In this document: positions 34,763-43,003 of the stretch, piece after piece
Position numbering within the stretch: the stretch's first letter is position 1
How the letters are laid out: every line of letters starts with the position of its first letter
Assembly (NCBI GenBank): GCA_015709675.1
Contig: CP054182.1
Coordinates: 1,529,448-1,593,447, forward strand
Length of the DNA: 64,000 nucleotides
From: Ignavibacteriales bacterium
GTDB taxonomy: Bacteria > Bacteroidota > Ignavibacteria > Ignavibacteriales > Ignavibacteriaceae
Reading direction: 5' to 3'
Translations under genes and position numbers: made by a program
The notes under the pieces: generated by a model
The model's database searches: none
Told to the model about the DNA's origin: nothing
The model's input: the letters and a program-made list of their open reading frames with translations, nothing else

Positions 34763-36076
34763 TTAAGCTTTTATGGATATATAATTCTGTGTCACCTCAG
34801 TAATCCTGCCGCTAATTGAAGCGTGAATTTCACTGCCGAGTTTGCCTCCTGAGATGTGTGCAATTTTTGCTCCGCGCGAAACGGTTTCTCCTTCTGAAAC
34901 AAGCGGCACTGCTATTTCACCTACATGCTGTTTTAAGGGAATTTTAACTTTTACCGGAGCAGGTGATTTATCAGTAAAGGGGGTGTGCCCGTCATACTGC
35001 TCAAGCCGCAGTTTTTTAACAAGCTGCTTTAGGGGAACTCTGCGTCCCTCTTTCATCGGGTGAACTTTAACAGGTTTTTCCTGTATATACTTCATTCCGG
35101 CAGAACGCATTTCTTTTTTACTTTTGTCACATGCTTCTTTGGGGAACAGATCTTCCGGACAGGCGTAGAGTGTGCAGAGTCCGCAGGCACAGCAAAGCTC
35201 AGCCATCTGATTCCACACGTCTGAGCCGGTTTTTGAAAAGCCGAGTGAGCGCATTACCAGATGCGGCTGCACGTTATATCCAAGCAGGTAACGCGGGCAA
35301 AATTCCGTGCAATAGCTGCATTGGTCGCAGGCAGATTTACCGATGCGGTGCCAGTTTTTCTCCGGCTGATTTTTCCGCTGAATGATGTAGTGATTCATTG
35401 GCAGGACAATAATACCCGAAGAAGTTTTTGTTACTACTTCATCAAGATCCATGGTAAGCTGCCCCATCATCACGCCTCCGTTATATATAGCAAAGTCAGA
35501 GACGGTGGTTCCTCCTGCAAACTCAATCAGTTCGCGGAAAGTTGTGCCGACCGGAGTCCAGAATGTGGAGGGTTTCTTCACCGCGCCGGCTACACAGACA
35601 AATTTATCTGTCACCCCTTGCCCCTGATGCGCAAGCCATATATTATAAAACGATTCAACATTATTCACCACGCAACCAACCTGAAGGGGAATTCCGGCGG
35701 GGGGTATCAGCCGTTTGGTGGCAGCGTAAACAAGCTCATATTCATCACCGGCGGGATAAAAATCACCCAGAAAGGTAAATTCAATATTGGTATCCTTCAG
35801 ATACGGTTCAATTGCTTCAATGGCTTTTACATTTTTGGATTTAAGACCGAAGAATCCTTTTTTTGCTCCGGTGCTCTCAATCATCAGTTTCATCCCCTCA
35901 ACAATTTCGCGGGGATGGGCTTTCATCAATTCGTAATCTTTATGAATTAACGGCTCACATTCGGCGCCGTTTGCCAGGACAAATTCAACCTGCGACTGTG
36001 CTTTGATGTGAGTGGGGAATCCTGCTCCGCCGGCCCCTACCACTCCGGCTTCCTGTATCTGTTGTGCTAATGACAT
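34763..36076 (-). CDS. pduS: PduS-like cobalamin reductase / RnfC-related flavoprotein
   Basis: 437 residues. Like PduS and RnfC it opens with GVVGAGGAGFPTHIK and an NADH/FMN-binding fold (ANGAECEPLIHKDYELM; GVVNNVESFYNIW-type). Two [4Fe-4S] motifs follow (SACDQCSYCTEFCPRYLLG; ELCCACGLCTLYACPEDL), and a C-terminal SLBB/biotinyl-like domain (VPLVSEGETVSRGAKIAHISGG) ends it. In the Pdu system it reduces cob(III)/cob(II)alamin for diol dehydratase and contacts PduT. AGGA precedes the ATG. Here the pair stands alone, so its catabolic partner must be elsewhere. Confidence 0.9.
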   Translation of the reverse strand: MSLAQQIQEAGVVGAGGAGFPTHIKAQSQVEFVLANGAECEPLIHKDYELMKAHPREIVEGMKLMIESTGAKKGFFGLKSKNVKAIEAIEPYLKDTNIEFTFLGDFYPAGDEYELVYAATKRLIPPAGIPLQVGCVVNNVESFYNIWLAHQGQGVTDKFVCVAGAVKKPSTFWTPVGTTFRELIEFAGGTTVSDFAIYNGGVMMGQLTMDLDEVVTKTSSGIIVLPMNHYIIQRKNQPEKNWHRIGKSACDQCSYCTEFCPRYLLGYNVQPHLVMRSLGFSKTGSDVWNQMAELCCACGLCTLYACPEDLFPKEACDKSKKEMRSAGMKYIQEKPVKVHPMKEGRRVPLKQLVKKLRLEQYDGHTPFTDKSPAPVKVKIPLKQHVGEIAVPLVSEGETVSRGAKIAHISGGKLGSEIHASISGRITEVTQNYISIKA

Positions 36077-36235
36077 ATATCCTTTAAAAAGTAGTTACGA
36101 TCCGTTTTCTGCAAAATTAGGCAGAGCCGGCGGACAAAAAAAGCGATTATTGCGGACATGGGAAGATAATCAGAGGGTACAGCACATTTCACTATAATTG
36201 CGGAAGCATTTTACAGAATTTTTAGCCGGTGCCAT

Positions 36236-37237
36236 TTGAGCGATATTGAAAAAAAGCGTTCGAAATTGAACAAAACAATCAGTCTCACCGATGACGAGAG
36301 AGCATACCTGAAGCGGGAGCTGATTTCTGAAGAACAGATTACCGAAGGATTTTCTCCCTCGGGCAAGATTATCTGCGGTGATGCATCACGGGTTTCAGCC
36401 AAATTGCCTCCTCAGTGTGCCGGCCTGCTGATACTTGATCCCCCTTATAATTTACGGAAGGATTTTCACGGGGTCAGCTTCAAAAAGAGCACGATATCTT
36501 CCTATACGGAATATCTGGACTCCTGGCTCCCCTCACTGATACCGCTGCTTAAGCCTGGCGCCACTATATATATATGCTCTGATTATCATTCCTCCACTTC
36601 AGTTCATCTGCTGGCCGAAAAGTATTTTACCGTGAGAAACCGGATCACCTGGCAGCGCGAAAAGGGGAGAGGCGCCAAAACCAACTGGAAGAATAGTTCG
36701 GAGGATATCTGGTTTTGCACTCTGGGAAATGATTATCAGTTTCATGTTGACCGTGTAAAGGAAAAAAGGGTTGTAATTGCGCCCTACAAGCTGGATGGAA
36801 AACCAAAGGACTGGGAAGAAACTCCGGATGGAAATTTCCGGCTTACACATCCCTCCAACTTCTGGAATGATATCAGTGTGCCTTACTGGTCTATGCCCGA
36901 GAATACTGATCACCCTACTCAAAAACCGGAAAAACTGCTGGCAAAACTGATTCTTGCCTCGAGCAATCCCGGTGATCTGGTACTCGACCCCTTTTGCGGC
37001 TCCGGAACTACACCGGTTACCGCGAAAAAACTGGGGAGGAATTTCTGCGCTTATGACAGCAGCGAAGAATACTGTCTTCTCACCCTTAAGAGACTGAAGA
37101 TGGCTGATTCTGATTCCTCAATTCAGGGATACCAGGACGGGGTATTCTGGGAAAGAAATAGTCTGAAATTCAGAAAGGGAAATTCTGCAATAAAGGGTAA
37201 AACTGGTAATACGCTTTTTGATGATGAACAGGATTAA
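36236..37237 (+). CDS. Orphan beta-class DNA methyltransferase (N4-cytosine or N6-adenine)
   Basis: 333 residues from TTG 36236. Motif IV (LLILDPPYNL, residues 68-71) precedes the SAM motif I region (LVLDPFCGSGTTP, 251-259), the beta-class order. HPTQKPEKLLAKLI (motif X) lies between them. The DPPY tetrapeptide favours amino-methylation (N6-adenine more often than N4-cytosine). The central target-recognition part (KGRGAKTNWKNSSEDIWFC) does not reveal the site. No restriction enzyme or specificity gene is adjacent, so it may be an orphan regulatory methyltransferase. Divergent from pduS. Confidence 0.88.
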   Translation: MSDIEKKRSKLNKTISLTDDERAYLKRELISEEQITEGFSPSGKIICGDASRVSAKLPPQCAGLLILDPPYNLRKDFHGVSFKKSTISSYTEYLDSWLPSLIPLLKPGATIYICSDYHSSTSVHLLAEKYFTVRNRITWQREKGRGAKTNWKNSSEDIWFCTLGNDYQFHVDRVKEKRVVIAPYKLDGKPKDWEETPDGNFRLTHPSNFWNDISVPYWSMPENTDHPTQKPEKLLAKLILASSNPGDLVLDPFCGSGTTPVTAKKLGRNFCAYDSSEEYCLLTLKRLKMADSDSSIQGYQDGVFWERNSLKFRKGNSAIKGKTGNTLFDDEQD

Positions 37238-37323
37238 TCCCTCCGAACTGCCCTGGCAGGTACTCCCCTCTCAGCCGTCTAATCCGTATATTTGCACTGA
37301 ATTTTTATAAAAAGAGGAACACC

Positions 37324-38055
37324 ATGGCTTCAAATCCGATGCTAAACCGTGCTTTTAATGAGACAGCAGTCCGCGGAGAAGGTCTGATGACTTTTAACGG
37401 ATTTCTGAATAAAACATTTTTTCTACTCCTGTTGGTAATTGTGCCCGGAGGGCTGGTATGGAATCAGTTTTATCTTACCGGCAATCTGAGCAATATCTCC
37501 GGATGGATGATAGGCGGGGCAATTGCGGGGCTTATCCTGGCGATCGTTACTGCTTTTTTTAAGAGGATTGCATTTATTACTGCCCCTCTTTATGCAATAG
37601 CGCAGGGGCTGTTTCTCGGAGGCATTTCAGCATTCTTTGAACTCATGTATCCCGGAATCGTAATGCAGGCGGTCATGCTCACCGGCACTATTCTGCTGAT
37701 GATGCTTTTCCTCTACCGGACCGGCATTATTAAACCAACCGCAAAATTTATGATGGGTGTGGCAGCCGCAACCGGCGCAGTCGGGCTGGTATATCTGGCT
37801 TCTTTTGTTCTCGGATTTTTCAGTATCAACATTCCCTATATTCACGGCAACGGATGGATTGGCATTGGTTTCAGCGCTGTGGTTATTGTGATTGCGGCCC
37901 TTAATCTGATCGTTGATTTCGCTCTTGTTGAAGAAGGGGTAAGAAACGGAGCCCCGAAATATATTGAGTGGTATGCTGCATTCGCGCTGATGGTCACACT
38001 CATCTGGCTTTATCTTGAGATACTCCGCCTGATGAGCAAACTCCGCAGCCGCTAA
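37324..38055 (+). CDS. Bax inhibitor-1/YccA family membrane protein
   Basis: 243 residues with about seven hydrophobic segments and the BaxI_1/YccA N-terminal pattern (NPMLNRAFNE...MTFNGFLNKTFFLLLL). The C-terminal half has ALNLIVDFALVEEGVRNGAPKYIEWYAAFALMVTLIWLYLEILRL, including the acidic residues that in the BI-1 family form a pH-sensitive di-Asp calcium leak site. Likely an inner-membrane ion leak or protease modulator; substrate unproven. RAGGAACACC precedes the ATG. Confidence 0.9.
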   Translation: MASNPMLNRAFNETAVRGEGLMTFNGFLNKTFFLLLLVIVPGGLVWNQFYLTGNLSNISGWMIGGAIAGLILAIVTAFFKRIAFITAPLYAIAQGLFLGGISAFFELMYPGIVMQAVMLTGTILLMMLFLYRTGIIKPTAKFMMGVAAATGAVGLVYLASFVLGFFSINIPYIHGNGWIGIGFSAVVIVIAALNLIVDFALVEEGVRNGAPKYIEWYAAFALMVTLIWLYLEILRLMSKLRSR

Positions 38056-38069
38056 CGGAAGAGCCCTTA

Positions 38070-38678
38070 TTGTCATATTCAGTTATTTTTACAGGAAGCA
38101 TCGAACCGGAAAAAAGAATCCGCACACTTGATGATATCCGCAGCTATTACCGCGGGGGTGAGTATATATCTGAAGTGAGTTTACTCCTTGAGGGGCTGAA
38201 AGAAAAACTGCTTCTTTATCCTCCGGCGGAACAGGCGATCATCCTGATGGATGTGGATGAAACCGCTCTGAACAGTTTTGAATTTATTTCGGGCACTGAT
38301 TTTGATTTTTACCCGCACCTGTGGGAGGAGTGGATGCTTGAGGGGAGAATCCCAGCCAATGAGCCTGTTCTTCAGTTTTATAAGGAAATGACAGGCATGG
38401 GATACCGGTTCATCTTTCTCACCGGCCGGATGCATGTCTTCCGTGATGCAACCGAGCGAAATCTCCTGGCGGCCGGCTATGGATCCTATGTGCGCCTGAT
38501 TACCCGTGAAACTGAGGATGACGGTCTTGAACCGGCTGTTTTTAAGACCAGAATAAGAAAAACTTTGTCAGACGAGGGATTTCGCATACTTGCCAATATC
38601 GGAGATCAGGAGAGCGATATTGAGGGCGGACTGGCCGAACACCCCCTCCGGCTGCCTAATTTTCTGTATCAAATCTGA
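38070..38678 (+). CDS. HAD-superfamily phosphatase (acid-phosphatase-like)
   Basis: 202 residues from TTG 38070, 14 bases after the previous stop. HAD motif I is IILMDVDETALNS (nucleophile Asp61, acid Asp63), motif II FIFLTGRMHVFRDAT, a motif III lysine in KTRIRKTL, and motif IV IANIGDQESDIEGG. The layout resembles class B/IIIB acid phosphatases and plant vegetative storage proteins, but there is no signal peptide, so it should be cytoplasmic. Substrate unknown. Confidence 0.82.
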   Translation: MSYSVIFTGSIEPEKRIRTLDDIRSYYRGGEYISEVSLLLEGLKEKLLLYPPAEQAIILMDVDETALNSFEFISGTDFDFYPHLWEEWMLEGRIPANEPVLQFYKEMTGMGYRFIFLTGRMHVFRDATERNLLAAGYGSYVRLITRETEDDGLEPAVFKTRIRKTLSDEGFRILANIGDQESDIEGGLAEHPLRLPNFLYQI

Positions 38679-38936
38679 GTTTTTCAGAAATTTCAGGCCA
38701 TTTAACATATTTTTTTGTTCGTCCTGCTCTTTAATAATTGCCCGAAAAGCACGGTTTAATTAGATTTCAATTGTCTTATATTAGTAATTCTGAAAAAATT
38801 ATTTTACGTAAATAAAAAGTTTGCCGGTCCGGGCACCCCTGAGGATGCCGGAACATCAAGTAGAAATCAGATAATTATTTAATAAATTGCAGAAATTTCA
38901 GCTTCCCCGTAAATATTACAGAAAGGCGCTCAAGAA
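38679..38936. other. Leader region of the actin-like gene
   Basis: 258 bases without a gene, AT-rich except for an imperfect hairpin TCCGGGCA/TGCCGGA (about 38827-38852). No terminator T tract follows it. It may be a 5' leader structure of the actin-like gene; the stop codon at 38910 in that gene's frame excludes an upstream extension. Confidence 0.4.
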
Positions 38937-39965
38937 ATGAAGTCCGTCTTGTTTCCAAGTGTGATTGAAAATCACGATAACGCATTGCAGAGTGCAATTA
39001 ATAATCTTGTTGACGGCATCAAGATTCATCAGAATGGCAGTCAGTATATTGTCGGCAATCTTGCACTTGAGGAGGGTGTTTCCCCCCATAAAATCGTAAA
39101 TGCAAATCCGCAGGATACTGATTATCAGGTACTTGCTGGTTCAGGCCTTCTTCTCCTTTCTCAGTATATGAAAGCTCCCGTAACACTCACCGTTGGATTC
39201 CCCTATGCTACCTATAAAGCAAATCAGGATGCAGCGGTTCAGTATTTCAAAGGGAAGCATGACATAATGTTTGATACCTTCTCTTTTGGTAAAACCAGAA
39301 CCAACAAAGTTGCTGTAGAAGTTGACCGGGTAGAAGTAATACCTGAGATTCTGGGATGCAGCCTGGCCATCAGAAACGAAAGAAAGGGCTCTCCTGAGTT
39401 CTTTGTTGTTTCCATCGGTTACGGAACATTTGAAGCGTGCCTTACCAATAAGAATGGTATCACCGAAAGAACGCTTATCAGCGGCCCCGGTATCCGCTAC
39501 GCAATCAATCAGGCTATGCGCGAACTCAAAAAACAGTATTATCTTGATCTTCGCACCGAGCATCAGTTTGATAAAAATTTCCAGATGGGCAAAATCATCA
39601 TCAACAGAAGGCCGCATGATATTACTGAAATCAGAGCCAAGGCCATTCAGAGTTATTATGATGAGATAATCTCTCCTTCACTCAGAAACGTCTGGAAGGA
39701 TGACGATTTTATGCACACCAATCTTCTGTTCCTGACAGGCGGCGGTTCGCTATATCCCGAACTTCTTGAGTGTTTCAGGAAGGAGTTTGACGGAATTCTT
39801 GAAACCAGTCTGGTTGATGACCCGACCACAAGCGCCAGCCGCGGTTATGCTATCTGGTCAAACAGAATTAATGATGATAAATCTGCCGCAGCCGGGATGG
39901 ACATCGGCAACGCGCAGACAGTTGTAACATTCTTCGAAAACAAATCAGAAAACGAAGAGTTTTAG
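38937..39965 (+). CDS. Actin-like ATPase (ParM/Alp-type) with relocated phosphate-1 motif
   Basis: 342 residues. The N-terminus starts at MKSVLFPSVIENHD, a segment that in archaeal Ta0583 and other Alp/ParM proteins follows the phosphate-1 strand. A degenerate phosphate-2 loop is FFVVSIGYGTFEACL (157-169, Ser159 where Asp is usual), and the adenosine loop is LLFLTGGGSLYPELL (264-276). The canonical phosphate-1 motif DxG is absent from the N-terminus but present at the very C-terminus as AGMDIGNAQTVVTFFENK (319-336), after a linker. A TAA in frame at 38910 rules out an N-terminal extension. The order of elements suggests a circular permutation. Possible cytoskeletal filament; a bactofilin follows. 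Confidence 0.75.
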   Translation: MKSVLFPSVIENHDNALQSAINNLVDGIKIHQNGSQYIVGNLALEEGVSPHKIVNANPQDTDYQVLAGSGLLLLSQYMKAPVTLTVGFPYATYKANQDAAVQYFKGKHDIMFDTFSFGKTRTNKVAVEVDRVEVIPEILGCSLAIRNERKGSPEFFVVSIGYGTFEACLTNKNGITERTLISGPGIRYAINQAMRELKKQYYLDLRTEHQFDKNFQMGKIIINRRPHDITEIRAKAIQSYYDEIISPSLRNVWKDDDFMHTNLLFLTGGGSLYPELLECFRKEFDGILETSLVDDPTTSASRGYAIWSNRINDDKSAAAGMDIGNAQTVVTFFENKSENEEF

Positions 39966-39974
39966 TTTTTCATT

Positions 39975-40025
39975 CCTCTCCTGTAACAGGCCCTGTCAGG
40001 TCAACTTTACGGGAGAGGATTTTTT
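39975..40025 (+). terminator. Rho-independent terminator after the actin-like gene
   Basis: CCTCTCCTGTAA (39975-39986) pairs with TTACGGGAGAGG (40007-40018) over 12 bp with one mismatch, followed by a T tract. The loop contains a further ACAGGCCCTGT palindrome. It separates the actin-like gene from the bactofilin gene, so these may be independent transcripts or linked by read-through. Confidence 0.8.
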
Positions 40026-40056
40026 ATCCTGCGGGGAAACAGAAAAGTAAGGATTC

Positions 40057-40710
40057 ATGAGCTTATTTAGTATTTTTAAAGACAATAGCGCCGCACCATC
40101 TTCAGGCAGTATCACACATATTGCCGCGGGTACGGTATTGTCAGGTGACCTTAACAGCGAATCGCCAGTCTATTTCTTCGGAACCATTACCGGTAGTATT
40201 ATCTCAGGAGGTGATGTATATATTGGGGAGGAAGCAGAAGTTTTTGGCAATGTTAAATCCCCGAATGTATATATGGCAGGGAAGGTGCTGGGAAATTTAC
40301 ACTGCGCCCGTACGATTTATCTGAAAAGTACAGCAGCGGTTCTGGGAAATCTCACCTGCGCGGAAGTTACCATTGAAAAAGGCGCTTTAGTAGCAGGATA
40401 TCTGACCGTTGAATCAGAAAAACTGAATGAACTGAGGGCTAAATCAATCCGCTATCTTGCGGAGAAAAAAGTTGCATCTCTTATCAGTGAAATACCTGAA
40501 ACCGTAGTATCAGACGCAGAAGTAATTTCTTCGGAAGAGATTCCGGAAAACCTTGCCACTGATGCACACCGCGAAACACGTATTCCGGATAACGGACATA
40601 AGCCGAATCGCAGAGTAAGATTATCCAAAGTCACAAAGGAAGAATCAGCCAGAGAAAAACAGAATCCCTCGGCAGAGGATTCTTATGATTACCCGAAGAA
40701 TATCTGGTAA
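40057..40710 (+). CDS. Bactofilin family cytoskeletal protein
   Basis: 217 residues. Residues about 18-125 are the bactofilin (DUF583) beta-helix, with hexad repeats GDLNSESPVYFFGTITGSI, GDVYIGEEAEVFGNV and GNLTCAEVTIEKGALVAGYL. A charged C-terminal tail of about 90 residues has no predicted structure. Bactofilins polymerise without nucleotide into filaments that organise cell-wall or polarity factors. It lies 91 bases after the actin-like gene. Its TAA (40708-40710) directly abuts the stop of the convergent beta-CASP gene with no base between. Confidence 0.92.
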   Translation: MSLFSIFKDNSAAPSSGSITHIAAGTVLSGDLNSESPVYFFGTITGSIISGGDVYIGEEAEVFGNVKSPNVYMAGKVLGNLHCARTIYLKSTAAVLGNLTCAEVTIEKGALVAGYLTVESEKLNELRAKSIRYLAEKKVASLISEIPETVVSDAEVISSEEIPENLATDAHRETRIPDNGHKPNRRVRLSKVTKEESAREKQNPSAEDSYDYPKNIW

Positions 40711-42075
40711 TCAGAACTCTAAAAGTTTCCCCTGTTCTGCCGCATGAATTTTTACATGCGGCATTTTTTTTATCAGCATACTCCCCATCGCCAGAACAGC
40801 CCCTTCATCACCATGTACCAGGATAATTCGTTCAGGATTGATTCCCGCGGCTATCTTTATCAGCCCTTCTGCTGAAGAGTGGGCGCTGAACCTGAACCGC
40901 CTGATGCTGCATTTAACCGGAAGCGCTTTTGTGTGACCAGGGTAATATATATGATCCCCTTTTTTCGCGTTTGCTACCGCGTGCCCAGGCGACTCCGGGT
41001 CCATATATCCCGCGGTAAATATGGCGGAGTCTTTCTGCTGCAGGAAAAGAGGAGCAAGAGTGTAAGAGAGCGTTCCCTCATTCATCATGCCGCTTGATGC
41101 CATAACAATGCATGGCTCCTTAAAAAGATCCTCTTTTTTGTCGAGCGTGGTTATGTTCCTGTAACCGGTAGCTGTCACCTGGAAGTTCGGGTCAACCATA
41201 TTCACCAGATAGCGGTGACGATCATAAAGCCGGTTAATCTTCATCCCGATTCCGTTAATGTATATATCAGTAAATGGCACTTTCCGTTTGTGCATCAGCT
41301 GCCAGATAGTGGTCAGGAGTTCCTGCAGTTTGCCGAGGGAGAAAACCGGCATCAGAACGGACCCCCCCTTATTAAACACTTTGTTCAGTTCAGCACCGAG
41401 CCGTTCCTTTTCTTTCTGCCATGGCTTATAATCTGTATCCGGAGTAAGGCCGTAGGTTGATTCCATAATCAGCAAATCAGCACGGAACCCCTTCCAGGAA
41501 GCGCCCTTAATTACTGCCTGGTCAAAAGGATTGATATCGCCCGTATAGCATATACTTCTGCCTGCGCATTCCAGGAAAACCATTGCCGAGCCGAGTATAT
41601 GCCCTGCATCCCGGAAGGTAAGGGTAATTTCTTCATTCAGCTTATGTTTATGTCCGGCAATCTCCAGCGGTTTATCATAGGGGAGTACGATAATACTTCC
41701 GGTGAGCATCTCTATTTCATCATGGGAGAAAAGCTTTTTTGCTTCAATAGGGTCAAGCTCTTCCCTCATGATGTTGAGTGCGTTATGAAGTGTCAGTTCC
41801 GCAATATCTCTTGTCGCGGGTGTGGCAATAACCTGAATGTATGGATGCAGCTTTACCAGAAAGGGGAGGGAATTAAGATGATCCTGATGAGCGTGGGTAA
41901 TTATGACATAATCTACCGGGTCATTTTCGATCAGACTGAAATCAGGGAGGGAATCATAGCCCTCTTTGCGGGGATGCTGACCGCAGTCGAGGATGATGCC
42001 TGTTCCAAAGAAGTTAATATAGTAGCTGTTAGCCCCGATTTCCATTGCTCCCCCGAGCGCTTTAAATTGTATCAT
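40711..42075 (-). CDS. Metallo-beta-lactamase/beta-CASP family RNase-like hydrolase
   Basis: 454 residues from ATG 42075 (MIQFKALGGAMEIGANSYY). The longer frame to 42348 adds 91 residues that are the antisense of the divergent gene and is rejected. The MBL zinc motif is HAHQDH (61-66), with further ligands in RDAGHILGSAM and YTGDINPFDQ. The beta-CASP insert follows (DLLIMESTYGLTPD; MASSGMMNEGTLSY), ending in RFRFSAHSSAEGLIK. It resembles archaeal/bacterial CPSF-like RNA-processing nucleases (YSH group) more than RNase J. Likely acts on RNA in the cytoplasm. Confidence 0.85.
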   Translation of the reverse strand: MIQFKALGGAMEIGANSYYINFFGTGIILDCGQHPRKEGYDSLPDFSLIENDPVDYVIITHAHQDHLNSLPFLVKLHPYIQVIATPATRDIAELTLHNALNIMREELDPIEAKKLFSHDEIEMLTGSIIVLPYDKPLEIAGHKHKLNEEITLTFRDAGHILGSAMVFLECAGRSICYTGDINPFDQAVIKGASWKGFRADLLIMESTYGLTPDTDYKPWQKEKERLGAELNKVFNKGGSVLMPVFSLGKLQELLTTIWQLMHKRKVPFTDIYINGIGMKINRLYDRHRYLVNMVDPNFQVTATGYRNITTLDKKEDLFKEPCIVMASSGMMNEGTLSYTLAPLFLQQKDSAIFTAGYMDPESPGHAVANAKKGDHIYYPGHTKALPVKCSIRRFRFSAHSSAEGLIKIAAGINPERIILVHGDEGAVLAMGSMLIKKMPHVKIHAAEQGKLLEF

Positions 42076-42148
42076 GCAGAAGTATTGGTAAAAAAGTTTA
42101 TCAGTTCGCCGGAATTCTTTAGATTGAAGCAATAAAAATAATGAAAGT

Positions 42149-43000
42149 ATGATGAAGATAGGAAAATATGAGATTGTTTCGGTTGAAACCGGAAGATTTT
42201 CGCTGGACGGAGGGGCAATGTTTGGCATTATCCCCCGGCCGCTGTGGGAAAAATCCAATCCGCCCGATGAAAAGAACCGTATTGCCATGGCTGCAAGGGT
42301 GCTTCTGCTGCGTTCATCATCCAGAACCATTCTGATTGATACCGGCATGGGGGTGAAATGGGAGGAAAAATCCAGAGTAATATATAACTATCATTTTGAA
42401 GAGAATCCTCTTTTCAGCGGACTGAAGCAGTATGGGGCAGCACCTGAGGATATAACCGATGTGATTCTTACTCATCTCCATTTTGACCATACGGGAGGTT
42501 CAACTCTCAGAAGAGGTGAGCAGCTTCTGCCTGCATTTCCGAACGCAGTATATCATGTGAGAAAAACCAATTTTGAATGGGGGATGAATCCTTCTGACAG
42601 GGACCGCGGCAGTTACATAAAAGAAAATTTTGAACCGCTCATGAAGGAAGGTGTTTTAAGACTGATTGATCAGGAAGAGTACCGGTTTGATGAAGAAATT
42701 TCACTCCCTGAATTTAACGGACACACTTTCGGACAGCAGCTTCCGCTGATATCGGACGGGAACACAACACTTTTCTTCTGCGGAGATCTTTTTCCTACCT
42801 CATCACATCTGCCGCTCCCGTATATCATGGGCTATGACCTTCAGCCGCTTGTGACTCTCGCCGAGAAAAAGGAGATTCTCAGGCGTGCAGCTGATGAAAA
42901 CTGGATTCTTGTCTATCAGCATGATCCCTTTTTTGCCGGCTCAAATGCCGTACTCTCAGGCAAAGGATTCCATGCCGCAGAGATGCTGAAGGAGCTGTAG
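42149..43000 (+). CDS. MBL-fold metallo-hydrolase (lactonase-like)
   Basis: 283 residues; ATG 42149 is followed by another in-frame ATG. The zinc motif is VILTHLHFDHTGGS, with further ligands in FNGHTFGQQLP and FFCGDLFPTSSH. The overall layout (MAARVLLLRSSSRTILIDTGMG) matches the AHL-lactonase/YtnP-like group, whose members hydrolyse lactones or other esters. First of a tight run with the Rieske and queG genes (3-base and 0-base gaps). Confidence 0.85.
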   Translation: MMKIGKYEIVSVETGRFSLDGGAMFGIIPRPLWEKSNPPDEKNRIAMAARVLLLRSSSRTILIDTGMGVKWEEKSRVIYNYHFEENPLFSGLKQYGAAPEDITDVILTHLHFDHTGGSTLRRGEQLLPAFPNAVYHVRKTNFEWGMNPSDRDRGSYIKENFEPLMKEGVLRLIDQEEYRFDEEISLPEFNGHTFGQQLPLISDGNTTLFFCGDLFPTSSHLPLPYIMGYDLQPLVTLAEKKEILRRAADENWILVYQHDPFFAGSNAVLSGKGFHAAEMLKEL

Positions 43001-43003
43001 GAG

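Noticed and set aside
35261-35950. 229-codon plus-strand frame
   Set aside because: Antisense of pduS, which has complete Fe-S and flavin motifs.
41599-42135. 178-codon plus-strand frame
   Set aside because: Antisense of the beta-CASP hydrolase; Cys- and Phe-rich composition typical of shadow frames.
42076-42348. N-terminal extension of the beta-CASP protein by 91 residues
   Set aside because: The extension overlaps the divergent MBL gene and is unlike any family member; ATG 42075 gives the expected N-terminus.
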